Shown: positions 1 to 8,861, counted from the stretch's first letter. The stretch: DNA of 64,000 nucleotides from Paraflavitalea sp. CAU 1676 (GCF_029223285.1 NZ_JARHUJ010000012.1:1-64000), one strand, 5' to 3'. Numbers and translations are program-made. The notes: generated by a model not told the origin, from the letters alone.

Positions 1-87
1 CATTTAAGCCACAAAAACAATACTAAAACAACCCTCAGTCACGTCTTTTTATACAGTGCTTTTGTGGATAAACCCCACCTAAAAACT

Positions 88-128
88 GAAAACGAAAAAG
101 GGTGCCTCAAATTACTTTTGAGACACCC
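88..128 (-). terminator. Rho-independent terminator of the arsenic operon
   Basis: On the minus strand a 12-bp stem (GGGTGTCTCAAA pairing with TTTGAGGCACCC, one mismatch, loop AGTAA) at 100-128 is followed by a T-rich run at 88-99. It lies about 30 bp past the stop of the last arsenic gene. The CTCAAA/TTTGAG core recurs in the hairpin at 6067-6101. Confidence 0.8.
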
Positions 129-161
129 TCTTCTGTTTTATGCGTAATAGATGCAATCAGC

Positions 162-590
162 TTAAAGCGTCTTCACCATTACCTGGGCGCTAACCGGGCA
201 GGTGTGGCTAAATTCAGACGAAGCCTTTATTGCTTCCGGCGCCTCATCGCGCTGCAGTTTGTTAAATCCCTTGCGGATGAAGTATTCTGACGCGGTTTCT
301 GTAAGCAGGTATAATGTATGAATGCCGGTTTCAGATGCCCGGTTCTGAAGGGAGGTTACCAATGCTGTTGCAACAGATCTGTTCCGGTAGTCAGGATGTA
401 CGACCATCGAGCGTAACAAACCCAATTCCCCATAGCGCTCCATACCGATTACCCCGACTGTGCAGCCCTCGTTTTCTGCCACCAGGAAGTCTGTAAGATC
501 GGCTGGTAAATCTTCAGTTGGCAGCTTTTCAGCTTGCAGCAGCTTAATGATTTGTGGTCTTAATTCAGGGGTGGCCTGGTGGATGCGCAT
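162..590 (-). CDS. arsN2: ArsN2-like GNAT N-acetyltransferase
   Basis: A 142-residue GNAT-fold acetyltransferase. The acetyl-CoA binding region is visible around residues 60-80 (LLRSMVVHPDYRNRSVATAL), and the late segment YFIRKGF is typical of the ArsN2 branch. Known ArsN proteins acetylate arsenic compounds; the substrate here is inferred from context. It is the last gene of the operon arsR-arsM-acr3-phosphoesterase-arsN2, 63 bp after the phosphoesterase, and is followed by a terminator. Length is normal for the family. The operon position strongly supports an arsenic role, but the exact substrate cannot be read from the sequence. Confidence 0.8.
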   Translation of the reverse strand: MRIHQATPELRPQIIKLLQAEKLPTEDLPADLTDFLVAENEGCTVGVIGMERYGELGLLRSMVVHPDYRNRSVATALVTSLQNRASETGIHTLYLLTETASEYFIRKGFNKLQRDEAPEAIKASSEFSHTCPVSAQVMVKTL

Positions 591-653
591 ACTATGATGT
601 TTGATGGGTGTGTACTAATTTAGTCAATTCTGTTAAAGGCGGGTCGGATCTGG

Positions 654-1427
654 TTAAACTCCTTTTCGCAGACTTTCGGCATAAGCATCGGGTAAGGGGC
701 TATCCTCGACGGCTTTGGCCGCTTTTTCGACATCATACGGAAATCGTACAAATTCAACCCTCACCGATTCGCGTTGGTGAATACTGCTGCTTTCATCTAT
801 GTGCAGCAACACGTATCCTCCCCGCTGGTCGCCATCTTTGGGTTTGCCTACTGAGCCGATGTTGATGGCATGCCGGTAGCGTTTTGCCTCTGCTTCGTCA
901 ATCTCCAGTATGCGGTGGTAAGGTTTGTGTGTATGTCCAAAGCATAAAATGTCTGCATCTGCTTCCTGCATAATTCTCTGCAGGCTTTTTTCATCACGAT
1001 CTTCAAAGAGGTACTCGTTGATCTTGCGCGGGCTGCCATGCACCAATAAGAGGTTGAGTTTGTCATTGTTCAACTGGAACTCGAGTTTGATATGAGCTGG
1101 CAGGCTCCGCAGGTATTTTCTTTCTTCTTCCTTTACCAATTGATTGGTGAAGGAGATCGATATTGCTCCATTGGCCTTTTCCTCCTCTGTTTTATAGGCG
1201 CAACCACAATCATTGCTGGCCCTGCCGATACCGAAATCGTAGTTGCCGGCGATGGTGGGAATGCCGCGCTGCCTGATGGCATTGATCACTTCGTTGGGCC
1301 AAATATTATACCCTACCAGGTCGCCGAGGCAATAGACTGCATCGGGGTTTTGATGCTCGAGGTCGGCAAAGAAGGCCTCCAATGCGGGCAGGTTGGCGTG
1401 AATATCAGAGAACAGTGCAATTTTCAT
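654..1427 (-). CDS. Calcineurin-like metallophosphoesterase in the ars operon
   Basis: A 257-residue YfcE/MJ0936-type metallophosphoesterase. The dinuclear-metal ligands are all present: D8 and H10 (SDIH), D36 (GDLVG), N62 (GNYD), H130 (LLVHGSP) and H165/H167 (GHTH). A short SNDCGC segment carries two cysteines (C74, C76) just after the GNYD motif. The gene lies 11 bp downstream of acr3, so it is almost certainly co-transcribed with the arsenite efflux pump. The family hydrolyses phosphodiesters or phosphomonoesters; the physiological substrate in arsenic resistance is unknown. No signal peptide, so it should be cytoplasmic. Confidence 0.85.
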   Translation of the reverse strand: MKIALFSDIHANLPALEAFFADLEHQNPDAVYCLGDLVGYNIWPNEVINAIRQRGIPTIAGNYDFGIGRASNDCGCAYKTEEEKANGAISISFTNQLVKEEERKYLRSLPAHIKLEFQLNNDKLNLLLVHGSPRKINEYLFEDRDEKSLQRIMQEADADILCFGHTHKPYHRILEIDEAEAKRYRHAINIGSVGKPKDGDQRGGYVLLHIDESSSIHQRESVRVEFVRFPYDVEKAAKAVEDSPLPDAYAESLRKGV

Positions 1428-1438
1428 AATGGTAATTA

Positions 1439-2512
1439 TTAAGCGAGTTGAGTTTTTGTATAGTATTTTCTTCTAAGCCAAAAGGCAACATTGACCAAGG
1501 CTATTAGTGCGGGCACTTCTACCAGTGGGCCGATCACTCCGGCAAATGCCTGTCCGCTGTTGATGCCGAATACACCGATGGCGACTGCGATGGCCAGTTC
1601 AAAGTTATTGCCGGCAGCGGTGAATGCGATCGATGCGTTCTTCGAGTAATCGGCCCCCAGTGCCTTGGCGGTGAAAAAGCTCACCAGGAACATCAGGGCA
1701 AAATAGATGACCAGGGGAACCGCGATCCGAACAACATCCAGGGGTATCTGAACGATGAGTTTTCCTTTGAGGCTGAACATGACCACGATGGTAAACAGCA
1801 GGGCGATGAGGGTGAAGGGTGATATTACCGGGATGAACCTGTTTTGATACCAGCTGTCGCCCTTAGCTTTTCGCAACACGACACTGGTTAGTATGCCAGC
1901 GGCAAACGGTATCCCCAGGTAAATGGCTACGCTTTCGGCTATTTGCCCGATGGTGATGTTCACGGCTGCCCCTTTAAGCCCCATGAGCGGCGGTAATACG
2001 GTGATGAATACATATGCATAAACACTAAAGAATAAGACCTGAAATATACTGTTGAGGGCTACCAGTCCGGCTGCATATTCCCTGTTGCCTTCTGCCAGTT
2101 CATTCCAGACGATCACCATTGCTATACATCTTGCCAAACCGATCAATATGAGTCCGGTCATGTATTCGGGATAATCCTGTAAGAAGACTATGGCGAGCAG
2201 GAACATGAGCAGCGGGCCGATGATCCAATTGAGGAGGAGGGAAGCGCCCAAAATCTTCGTATTCCTGAATACCTCGCCCAGTTTTTCATAGCGAACTTTT
2301 GCCAGTGGCGGGTACATCATCAGGATCAACCCGATGGCCAGGGGTAGGTTGGTGGTTCCGCTGGAATAGGAATTGATCAGTGCGGGCACGGATGGCGCGA
2401 AGTATCCTAGTAATATCCCTATTGCCATTGCTCCGAATATCCATAACGTCAGGTAACGGTCGAGAAAGGAGAGTTTTTTGGGTGCTTCGGGATTGCCCTT
2501 GTTTGCGCTCAT
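1439..2512 (-). CDS. acr3: ACR3-family arsenite efflux permease
   Basis: A 357-residue integral membrane protein with about ten hydrophobic segments. It shows the ACR3 signature around [18 protein letters not shown], including the conserved cysteine used in arsenite transport. I chose the ATG at 2512 ([10 protein letters not shown]). The longer open frame to 2650 adds 46 residues of non-membrane sequence that overlap arsM and read through an inverted repeat. The family exports As(III) by proton antiport at the inner membrane. It sits between arsM and the phosphoesterase in the minus-strand arsenic operon. Confidence 0.93.
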   Translation of the reverse strand: MSANKGNPEAPKKLSFLDRYLTLWIFGAMAIGILLGYFAPSVPALINSYSSGTTNLPLAIGLILMMYPPLAKVRYEKLGEVFRNTKILGASLLLNWIIGPLLMFLLAIVFLQDYPEYMTGLILIGLARCIAMVIVWNELAEGNREYAAGLVALNSIFQVLFFSVYAYVFITVLPPLMGLKGAAVNITIGQIAESVAIYLGIPFAAGILTSVVLRKAKGDSWYQNRFIPVISPFTLIALLFTIVVMFSLKGKLIVQIPLDVVRIAVPLVIYFALMFLVSFFTAKALGADYSKNASIAFTAAGNNFELAIAVAIGVFGINSGQAFAGVIGPLVEVPALIALVNVAFWLRRKYYTKTQLA

Positions 2513-2533
2513 GCTAATATGTTCTGTTAGGAA

Positions 2534-2566
2534 TTCCGGACAGTTTGTATGGCAAACTATCCGGAA
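2534..2566 (-). repeat. Intercistronic 14-bp inverted repeat between arsM and acr3
   Basis: The arms TTCCGGACAGTTTG and CAAACTATCCGGAA pair over 14 bp with one G-U-type mismatch around the loop TATGG. It sits in the 82-bp gap between arsM and acr3 and has no T-run on the minus-strand side. A processing, stability or partial-attenuation hairpin is therefore more likely than a full terminator. Confidence 0.7.
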
Positions 2567-2594
2567 CTCTATTTTGCTGGAATGGTGTTCATTT

Positions 2595-3440
2595 CTAATT
2601 GCAGCAACCGGGCGCGCAACAAGCCGTCTGTTCTTTCGGCTTTTCCGCATAAACGGTAATGCTGTAGATGCCGGTGTTGCTATTCCTGAATTGTGCGATC
2701 TCTTCTGCTGATAGATAGGCCGCTAATATATCGTTAGGTATGTTGATGATCTTTTCTTTCTGGATGATGATGTTGGTGAAGCCGTTTGATTCGATCAGCT
2801 CCAGGTAGACCTGTTTTTGAATGGCACCGGACACGCAACCTGCGTACATTTCTGCGGCCTCCTGAATGGCAGGAGGGAGGTGGCCTTCCAATACGATATC
2901 GGAGATGCTGAAATGAGCACCGGGTTTGAGTACGCGGTGTATTTCTTTAATGACAGCGTCTTTGTTGGGCACCAGGTTGAGGACACAGTTACTTACGATT
3001 ACATCGGCGATGTTGGCAGAGAGCGGCATTTTTTCGATATCGCCCTGGCGGAACACCACGTTGTGATAACCTAGCTTTTCGGCATTGGTTCTTGCTTTTT
3101 CGATCATGGCCGGTGTGAAGTCGATGCCGATCACCTTGCCGGTTTCACCGGTTTCGGCCCTGGCGACAAAGGCGTCGTTGCCGGCTCCGGAGCCTAGATC
3201 GACCACTACATCGCCCTTTTTGATCTTCGCAAACTGGGTGGGTAGTCCGCAGCCCAGGCCGAGATCGGCGTCGGGGTTGTAGCCTTCGAGGCTGGTATAA
3301 TCGTCGGTCATGATATTGGCCGTTTCAATGGAGCAGCAACCTGATCCGCAGCAGGAGGCTGCATTGTCGGTTTTGTCCTGCAAGGCGATCTCACTGTATT
3401 TCTGCCTTACCAGTTCTTTCAATTCTTCATTTGTTTGCAT
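2595..3440 (-). CDS. arsM: Arsenite S-adenosylmethionine methyltransferase
   Basis: A 281-residue class I methyltransferase. Motif I is [11 protein letters not shown] at about 79-89. The three arsenite-binding cysteines of ArsM are present: C64 (GLGCGLP), C152 (SNCVLNL) and C202 (AGCVSGA). Extra cysteine pairs lie near the N-terminus (SCCGSGCC, 29-36) and at the C-terminus (CCAPGCCN), as is common in bacterial ArsM. I chose the ATG at 3440; the longer frame to 3512 overlaps arsR and crosses an operator-like palindrome. ArsM methylates As(III) to mono-, di- and trimethyl products. The gene follows arsR after 58 bp. Confidence 0.95.
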   Translation of the reverse strand: MQTNEELKELVRQKYSEIALQDKTDNAASCCGSGCCSIETANIMTDDYTSLEGYNPDADLGLGCGLPTQFAKIKKGDVVVDLGSGAGNDAFVARAETGETGKVIGIDFTPAMIEKARTNAEKLGYHNVVFRQGDIEKMPLSANIADVIVSNCVLNLVPNKDAVIKEIHRVLKPGAHFSISDIVLEGHLPPAIQEAAEMYAGCVSGAIQKQVYLELIESNGFTNIIIQKEKIINIPNDILAAYLSAEEIAQFRNSNTGIYSITVYAEKPKEQTACCAPGCCN

Positions 3441-3461
3441 GGCTTTACTATTTATTGGTTT

Positions 3462-3477
3462 ATTGCAATATTGCGAT
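3462..3477. promoter_or_regulatory. Second ArsR-type operator, upstream of arsM
   Basis: The sequence ATTGCAATATTGCGAT is palindromic except for one pair and matches the palindrome in front of arsR (ATCGCAATATTACGAT) at 14 of 16 positions. It lies between the arsR stop and the arsM start. This suggests a second ArsR-controlled promoter for arsM and the downstream genes. Confidence 0.65.
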
Positions 3478-3498
3478 TTATGGCGGCAAAAAAAAGGA

Positions 3499-3828
3499 TC
3501 AGCAACAGCCATCCTTGTTTACATAGGCTACAAAGAAGGCATCGAAGGCCAGTTTGTACTGTTTCCACACTTTGGGATCGATGCAATAACAAACACTGGT
3601 ACCTTCTATGGTGCCCTGGATCAATCCGGCATTCTTCAACTCTTTTAAATGCTGGCTAATGGTTGCCTGGGCCAATCCCAATTCCTCTACCAGATCGCCA
3701 CAAACACATGCCTGTGATTTGACCAGGTGTTGTATGATGGCTATACGCGCCGGGTGGGCGAGTGCCTTCATCATCTGGGCGAGCTTGTTTTGCTTGTCTG
3801 TAAATATCTCCGATTTCGTTAGTCCCAT
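3499..3828 (-). CDS. arsR: ArsR-family arsenic-responsive repressor
   Basis: A 109-residue winged-helix repressor. The DNA-recognition helix region is around 50-65 (LAQATISQHLKEL). Cysteines at C41/C43 (ACVCGDL) match the metalloid-sensing CxC of ArsR; further pairs lie at C80/C82 and at the C-terminal CC. It is the first gene of the minus-strand arsenic operon, with a palindrome 4-20 bp upstream of its ATG that fits autoregulation. Known family behaviour is derepression on As(III) or Sb(III) binding. Start ATG at 3828. Confidence 0.93.
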   Translation of the reverse strand: MGLTKSEIFTDKQNKLAQMMKALAHPARIAIIQHLVKSQACVCGDLVEELGLAQATISQHLKELKNAGLIQGTIEGTSVCYCIDPKVWKQYKLAFDAFFVAYVNKDGCC

Positions 3829-3832
3829 ATCT

Positions 3833-3848
3833 ATCGCAATATTACGAT
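3833..3848. promoter_or_regulatory. ArsR-type operator in front of arsR
   Basis: ATCGCAATATTACGAT is a near-perfect 16-bp palindrome. Read on the minus strand it overlaps a plausible -7 element (TAATATTG), so a bound repressor would block RNA polymerase. The same palindrome recurs before arsM at 3462-3477. Confidence 0.75.
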
Positions 3849-4013
3849 TGTGTTTTTGAATGACAACGATATTTCGTGGATTTTTTTATCAGGACCACGG
3901 CATCTCGTTGCGGGCAGTTGCTGGCATGCCGGGGTTCTTTATTGAATAACAGGAGATTATGCTTCTGGCATTCTATTCGTTCCCTACCCCTTTAAATAAT
4001 AAAACCTACAATC

Positions 4014-4544
4014 ATGAGCATGCAATCTTTCAACATCGTGGCCGGCCAAAGCAATATTCATTGGACGGGCAAAAAGGTTACCGGTTCTCACTTTGGCACC
4101 ATCGGCATTAAGTCTGGCCGCCTGGATATACTTGATGGTCAGTTAACCGGCGGCGGCTTTGTGGTTGACACTACCTCGATCAAGATCGATGATGTGGCGG
4201 ATGCGGCGCTGAACAAGCAATTTGCCGATCACCTGGCTTCGGACGATTTTTTCTCCACTGTCCGGTATCCGGAAGCGTTGCTGGTGATCACCGGCGTACA
4301 GGACAGCCGTGTTACAGGCGATCTTACTATTAAAGGGATCAGTCATTCGGTTGATTTTGCGGCGGAGACCCATATTACCGGTGATACGCTCAAGGCTTCT
4401 GCCACTATCGTGGTCGATCGTACGAATTACGGGATCAAATTCCGGTCGGGCAATTTTTTCCAAAACCTGGGGGATACGCTGATCTACAATGATTTTACCC
4501 TGGACGTGAACCTGACTGCTAAAGCTTTAAATACAAGTATATGA
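4014..4544 (+). CDS. YceI-like domain protein
   Basis: A 176-residue protein with the YceI lipocalin-like pattern: an early strand SNIHWTGKK, GTIGIKSGRLDI, HLASDDFFSTVRYPEALLVI at about 75-93, GDLTIKGISHSVDF, and a final FTLDVNL. Family members bind isoprenoid-like ligands and many are periplasmic. No signal peptide is visible here, so this copy is probably cytoplasmic. Either ATG at 4014 or the next at 4020 could be used. The stop overlaps the start of the following gene by 4 bp, implying translational coupling. Confidence 0.85.
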   Translation: MSMQSFNIVAGQSNIHWTGKKVTGSHFGTIGIKSGRLDILDGQLTGGGFVVDTTSIKIDDVADAALNKQFADHLASDDFFSTVRYPEALLVITGVQDSRVTGDLTIKGISHSVDFAAETHITGDTLKASATIVVDRTNYGIKFRSGNFFQNLGDTLIYNDFTLDVNLTAKALNTSI

Positions 4545-5035
4545 TAACGATCAACAAATATGAAGGTGTTTTTGGCATGCATGCGCGGTCCAGGAAAGCG
4601 GAAGCAGCGCATCGGGGATTCGAGGGCGCCCTGGCTGCGCTGGAATCTTTTTATTATGGTTTTAATAACCGGGACATTGCCACCATGCATTTTGTATGGG
4701 ATGACAGCGATGCCATCCTCCTCAACAACCCGGTAGGCAGCATGGCGAGGGGTAAGGAAGCGGTGATGGAGATATATGACAGGATCTTCTATGGCCGTGC
4801 CAGGGTATGGGTGGAACTGTCGGATATCGGGTTTTATGCAACGGACGAACTGGTGGTGTTTACAGGCACTGAATCGGGCGCTTTCACGAGCGATGGGGTT
4901 ACCATTCCGTTGAAGATAAGGACCAGCAGGATCTTCGGGTTCCAGCCGCACCATCATCATTGGGTGCAATTGCACCATCACGGTTCTATCGACAACGCCG
5001 ATGTGCTGCAGCGGTACCAGGATGCAGTATTGTGA
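4541..5035 (+). CDS. NTF2/SnoaL-like protein
   Basis: A 164-residue protein with an alpha+beta cone-fold pattern. It has a helix ALAALESFYYGFNNRD and the motif TMHFVWDDSDAILLNNPVG at about 49-67, as in YybH/SnoaL-like_3 proteins, then a conserved GKEAVMEIYDRI. Near the C-terminus is a histidine-rich run (PHHHHWVQLHHHG) of possible metal-binding type. It starts 4 bp inside the YceI gene, so the two are one operon that ends at the terminator at 5042. The enzymatic role, if any, is unknown. Confidence 0.75.
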   Translation: MITINKYEGVFGMHARSRKAEAAHRGFEGALAALESFYYGFNNRDIATMHFVWDDSDAILLNNPVGSMARGKEAVMEIYDRIFYGRARVWVELSDIGFYATDELVVFTGTESGAFTSDGVTIPLKIRTSRIFGFQPHHHHWVQLHHHGSIDNADVLQRYQDAVL

Positions 5036-5041
5036 ATATTG

Positions 5042-5066
5042 AAGCCGGCCTTGCGCCGGCTTTTTT
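5042..5066 (+). terminator. Rho-independent terminator after the YceI operon
   Basis: AAGCCGGC pairs with GCCGGCTT around the loop CTTGC and is followed by six T residues. It lies 7 bp after the stop of the NTF2-like gene. Confidence 0.9.
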
Positions 5067-5205
5067 CGTGGGATATTGTGACGTTGCCTATTCTTAAGAT
5101 ATTCAGTAACTTTATACTGCTTTATTTCCCCAAAGACGTTTCTTCCATACCTATCTCCGCCGCCAATCCGACGATAGTTCCTTTATATCACTAACAATAA
5201 AGGCA

Positions 5206-5997
5206 ATGGACAGGTCTATATTTGCAAAATTCGACGCTTCCGTAATTTGTTTTGGTCTTTTTTTGACCATGTTGCTCATGCTAAGGTTGGGTAACCGATT
5301 GAGAAAAAAAATGTGGCATGCGGGAGATACGGACACCCTTGGCGGCGTCAATGCGTTATTGGGCGCATTGTTTGGCCTGTGGGGTTTTATGCTGGCTTTT
5401 ACCTTTAGTCAGTCTGGCAACCGCTTCGAGAACGTGCGGGGTTATATTGTGGACGAAGCTAATATGCTGCGCACTACCATCCTTAAAGCCGATTTCTTTC
5501 CCGACAGTATCAGGCGGGCTTACCGTACAGAATTGCGTAGTTACCTGGAAGAACGGATTGCTTATTATGAATATGCCAATAATGAAGCAGAATTCAGGAA
5601 AAACAGGGAGGCGTTGACTAAAACAGCGCACGCGCTCTGGGCTATGACCGTTGTACATTCCAAAAATGTGCCATTAAGCAGTGCTGCGAACGGTATGGCC
5701 AGCTCCCTGACCAATTTATTCGATATCGGTATTAAAAGAGAAGTGCTGTTAAGTTCCGGCATTCCGGCCCCAATTTCGATCATGCTGATCATACTTGTAT
5801 TAGCAATATGTCTTGTCGGTGGATTTACCACCCCCACCATTAAGCGGAAAGAATGGATCGTTATTGCTGTGTTTGCCTTGCTGGCTTCGGGCATTCTGTA
5901 TATCACGATGGATCTTGCGAGACCAATGGCTGGTTTGATCAAACCAGATGCAGGACAGGCAGCCATTGTAAATTTGCGCAGCTTTTTTAATGAATAA
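5206..5997 (+). CDS. DUF4239-type (bestrophin-like) membrane protein
   Basis: A 263-residue protein with four hydrophobic segments, at about 11-30, 47-67, 187-207 and 215-236. Between them is a soluble central region with the helix YRTELRSYLEERIAYYEYANNE. The N-terminal LGGVNALLGALFGLWGFMLAFTF and the early pattern RGYIVDEANMLRTT match DUF4239 proteins, which are distantly likened to bestrophin channels. No function is established. It stands alone: a terminator closes the preceding operon and a hairpin follows. Confidence 0.75.
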   Translation: MDRSIFAKFDASVICFGLFLTMLLMLRLGNRLRKKMWHAGDTDTLGGVNALLGALFGLWGFMLAFTFSQSGNRFENVRGYIVDEANMLRTTILKADFFPDSIRRAYRTELRSYLEERIAYYEYANNEAEFRKNREALTKTAHALWAMTVVHSKNVPLSSAANGMASSLTNLFDIGIKREVLLSSGIPAPISIMLIILVLAICLVGGFTTPTIKRKEWIVIAVFALLASGILYITMDLARPMAGLIKPDAGQAAIVNLRSFFNE

Positions 5998-6066
5998 AGG
6001 AGCAATTAGAGGCAGTGCCGGACAATTGAATGTAATATTTGTGCCTGACGGGCAAGGTTCTAAAAC

Positions 6067-6101
6067 AAGTAGGACCTCAAAAGTATTTTGAGATCCTACT
6101 T
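6067..6101. terminator. Hairpin terminator between convergent genes
   Basis: AAGTAGGACCTCAAAA pairs with TTTTGAGATCCTACTT around a 3-base loop, a 16-bp stem with one mismatch. It lies between the plus-strand gene ending at 5997 and the minus-strand gene ending at 6126, so it can serve both. T-rich sequence flanks it weakly. It shares the CTCAAA/TTTGAG core with the hairpin at 100-128. Confidence 0.75.
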
Positions 6102-6125
6102 CTTGCTGTATATGCCAGCGTTGCG

Positions 6126-7655
6126 CTATTCGAATTTAAGGATCCAGCCACTTTCAAAAGTGCCGTTTCCGGTGAGGTCTCCGTCGTTACTTGTAGAAGT
6201 TCCACCCATCAAATATTTGTTGTCGGTAGTCTTTATAATAGTATTGGCATAGTCATTAAGGGTTCCTCCCAGCGCTTTGGCCCATTGTTTGTTGCCTTGT
6301 GCATTTAGCTGCAACAACCAGGCGTCCTTGCCTCCATGATGACCAGGCACGGTGGCATCGTTGCTTTGTGTAGTGGCAACGAGGTAGTAAGCGCCATCGG
6401 GGGCGATTGCCAACGCGCCTCCTTGCTCCTCCATATTTCCACCAAAGAGCTTTTGCCATGATTGGTTACCTTCTGCGTTGGTTTTGATCACCAGGATATC
6501 CATACTTTCTGTTTGTTGATTATAGGCCTTTCCCGCAACGAGGTATCCGCCGTCGTTCGTTACCACCCCGCTTCCCATATCGATATTGTTATATCCTCCA
6601 TGGGTTTGTTGCCATAAAATGGTTCCCTCGGGCGTGCATTTTGCCATCCAGGCGCGCCAGGGGCCACCTCCGCCAATGTTGCCTATCAATAGAAACTTGC
6701 CATCGTTGGTAGGGATCACGTGGCGGCCCATCAAGTCATTACCAGTTTCGCCGATTGTAAATCCGCTCAACAAATCACCATCCGGAGCTACAATTATGTT
6801 CCATGCTTTGTTGTTGACATCGGAACTTCCCCCTACCTGTCCACCGGCGCTGCTTGAATAACCAGTAAAAAAACATTTACCACCGGAAAGAGCTGCTATA
6901 CTTTGTGCGGCATCGATACCGGAGCCTCCGTACGTGCGGCTCCAGGCTATAATACCCTGGTCGTTGATCCTGGTGATCCAATAGTCGAAGTTGCCTTTGT
7001 TCCCATTTTCAATAGTTCCATCGTTGCTCCTGGTATTGCCGGCGATCATATAATTACCATCGCTGGTGGCAACGATTTTATTGAGATAATCTGCTTTTGA
7101 ACCGCCAATCAATTTCTTCCACTGTAGCGCGCCAGCACTATTAAATCTGGCAATGATGCCCTCTTCCTGAGGTTCAGTGCGCCCCGGAATCGTTCCAAAT
7201 ACAGTTCCAACCATGATGACACCACCATCTGTGGTAGCCACCCCACTGTTAAACGATATGTGGAAATTATCGCTCGCCAGTTGTGAGAAAACCTTTTTAA
7301 AGTATGGTGTACGATTGATCTTTATTGAAGTGGCTGGCACGCGCTGATCGGCGGAGGTAATAGTCAGCGTTACCTCTTCCGCTGTGCCGGCAATTTCCTT
7401 ATTGTTCTTAACATAAACTGTGGCCGAGCCACTGCCCTTTGTTGAACTAACCTGCAGCCAATCGGCCGATGGGGGCGTACTCAAACTCCACGCACCATCA
7501 CTGGTGATGCTAATACTGTCGAGCGCATCAATATATCCTTGCAGGGTAATTCCGGTCTTGTTGGTTGAGAATTGAGATAGCGGGGTGTCGTCGCTTTTGT
7601 GGCAGGCCGTGCAGCAAAGCATGGCCGCAATGACCCAGGGTAATCTGTTCTTCAT
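6126..7655 (-). CDS. Surface lipoprotein with BACON-like and propeller repeats
   Basis: A 509-residue predicted lipoprotein: signal peptide MKNRLPWVIAAMLCCTAC then HKSDD. I chose the ATG at 7655; the frame opens 17 codons earlier without a signal. Residues about 25-120 look like a BACON or Ig-like domain (SITSDGAWSLS, ADWLQVSSTKGSGSATVYV, EVTLTITS). The rest consists of repeats such as WKKLIGGSKADYLNKIVATS and WSRTYGGSGIDAAQSI, each followed by a DGGYLVAG-like strand. These are typical of Bacteroidota propeller-like proteins. It probably sits on the outer membrane; the ligand is unknown. Confidence 0.75.
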   Translation of the reverse strand: MKNRLPWVIAAMLCCTACHKSDDTPLSQFSTNKTGITLQGYIDALDSISITSDGAWSLSTPPSADWLQVSSTKGSGSATVYVKNNKEIAGTAEEVTLTITSADQRVPATSIKINRTPYFKKVFSQLASDNFHISFNSGVATTDGGVIMVGTVFGTIPGRTEPQEEGIIARFNSAGALQWKKLIGGSKADYLNKIVATSDGNYMIAGNTRSNDGTIENGNKGNFDYWITRINDQGIIAWSRTYGGSGIDAAQSIAALSGGKCFFTGYSSSAGGQVGGSSDVNNKAWNIIVAPDGDLLSGFTIGETGNDLMGRHVIPTNDGKFLLIGNIGGGGPWRAWMAKCTPEGTILWQQTHGGYNNIDMGSGVVTNDGGYLVAGKAYNQQTESMDILVIKTNAEGNQSWQKLFGGNMEEQGGALAIAPDGAYYLVATTQSNDATVPGHHGGKDAWLLQLNAQGNKQWAKALGGTLNDYANTIIKTTDNKYLMGGTSTSNDGDLTGNGTFESGWILKFE

Positions 7656-7853
7656 GAGATTTGGATTATTTGTTAGCCCAAAGATATTTTTGGCCGGGAA
7701 GTTCAAAAGTGTAATCGTCCGAAATGCCCATATGGGTTTTCGAAACGACCGATAAGATAGCCGGAAGGGTTCGTGTTGTGAACTTATTTCAAGGATGTGT
7801 AGGTTTTGGCTTATTTTTTTACTGCAAATACCCTTTCATTGCTTGATAGTCTA

Positions 7854-7861
7854 TATATTTG
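7854..7861 (+). promoter_or_regulatory. -7 box (TATATTTG) of the ATP-grasp gene cluster
   Basis: TATATTTG matches the Bacteroidota -7 consensus TAnnTTTG exactly and ends 17 bp before the ATG at 7879. I see no clear TTTG at the -33 position, so this is a partial match. It could drive all six following genes. Confidence 0.4.
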
Positions 7862-7878
7862 GTAGACAATAATCTACT

Positions 7879-8850
7879 ATGTACGCTATCTTTCATGAGC
7901 ATCCTGATTGGTTCAGGCCTTTATTCAATGAACTTTCGGCCCGCCAGATTCCCTATGTGCAGCTTGATCCTACACGACATTATTTTGATATAGAAGAGAA
8001 AACATATCCTTATGCTTTGTTCTTTAATCGCATGAGCCCTTCGGCTTACCTGCGGGATGGGGTGCAGGGCATCTTTTACACCCTCAACTTTTTGAAGCAC
8101 CTGGAAGACAACGGGATACCAACGGTCAATGGTTACAAAGCCTTTACGTACGAAACGTCGAAAGCATTGCAACTGAGTCTGCTGGAGCGACTGGGACTCG
8201 GTTATCCGAAGGCCAGGGTGGTGAACCACGTAAGTCAGCTGGCAGCGGCTGCAGAGGGGCTCCGGTTTCCGGTAGTGGTGAAGGCGAATATCGGTGGCAG
8301 CGGTGCCGGTATTACACGTTATGATTCGCTGGAAGTGCTGCAGGAGGCTGTAGTGCAAGGCGATATTTCATTTGGTATCGATCATACTGCGCTACTGCAG
8401 GAATTTATCCCGGCGCGTGGAGGTTTCATTACCCGGGTTGAGACGCTGGGTGGTAAATACTTATATGCAATCCGTGTGTACACGACCGGGGAGAGTTTTA
8501 ATCTATGTCCCGCCGACATTTGCCAAACGAACGATGGCAAAGAACTGGTACGCAATGCCTGTGCGCTGGATGCGCCGAAGAACGGACTGAAAGTAGAAGC
8601 TTATACTCCTCCTGATGAGGTGATCCAGGCGATTGAAACAATCGTGCAAGAGACGGGTATCGATGTGGGCGGTATTGAATACATCATCGATGATCGTGAT
8701 GGCTCCTTACTTTACTATGATATCAATGCGCTTTCGAACTTTGTGGCCGATGCTGATAATGTGATCGGGTTCAACCCGCACAAAAAACTGGTGGACTTTC
8801 TCCAGACGAAAGCAGCTCAAACTGTATCCCCATTAACCCACGCCCATTAA
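7879..8850 (+). CDS. RimK-like ATP-grasp ligase
   Basis: A 323-residue ATP-grasp protein. The nucleotide-binding lysine and glycine-rich loop are at FPVVVKANIGGSGAGI (about 131-146). A metal-binding and catalytic region near the C-terminus reads GGIEYIIDDRDG and then YYDINALSNFV. ATP-grasp enzymes join a carboxylate to an amine or thiol through an acyl-phosphate. The N-terminal 90 residues are not the standard RimK pre-ATP domain, so the substrate is unknown. First gene of a six-gene plus-strand cluster; only 11 bp separate it from the flavin monooxygenase. Confidence 0.8.
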   Translation: MYAIFHEHPDWFRPLFNELSARQIPYVQLDPTRHYFDIEEKTYPYALFFNRMSPSAYLRDGVQGIFYTLNFLKHLEDNGIPTVNGYKAFTYETSKALQLSLLERLGLGYPKARVVNHVSQLAAAAEGLRFPVVVKANIGGSGAGITRYDSLEVLQEAVVQGDISFGIDHTALLQEFIPARGGFITRVETLGGKYLYAIRVYTTGESFNLCPADICQTNDGKELVRNACALDAPKNGLKVEAYTPPDEVIQAIETIVQETGIDVGGIEYIIDDRDGSLLYYDINALSNFVADADNVIGFNPHKKLVDFLQTKAAQTVSPLTHAH

Positions 8851-8861
8851 TTATACTGACT

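Noticed and set aside
2513-2650. N-terminal extension of acr3
   Set aside because: It would overlap arsM, cross a perfect-looking hairpin and add 46 residues not seen in ACR3 proteins; the ATG at 2512 gives a normal-length permease.
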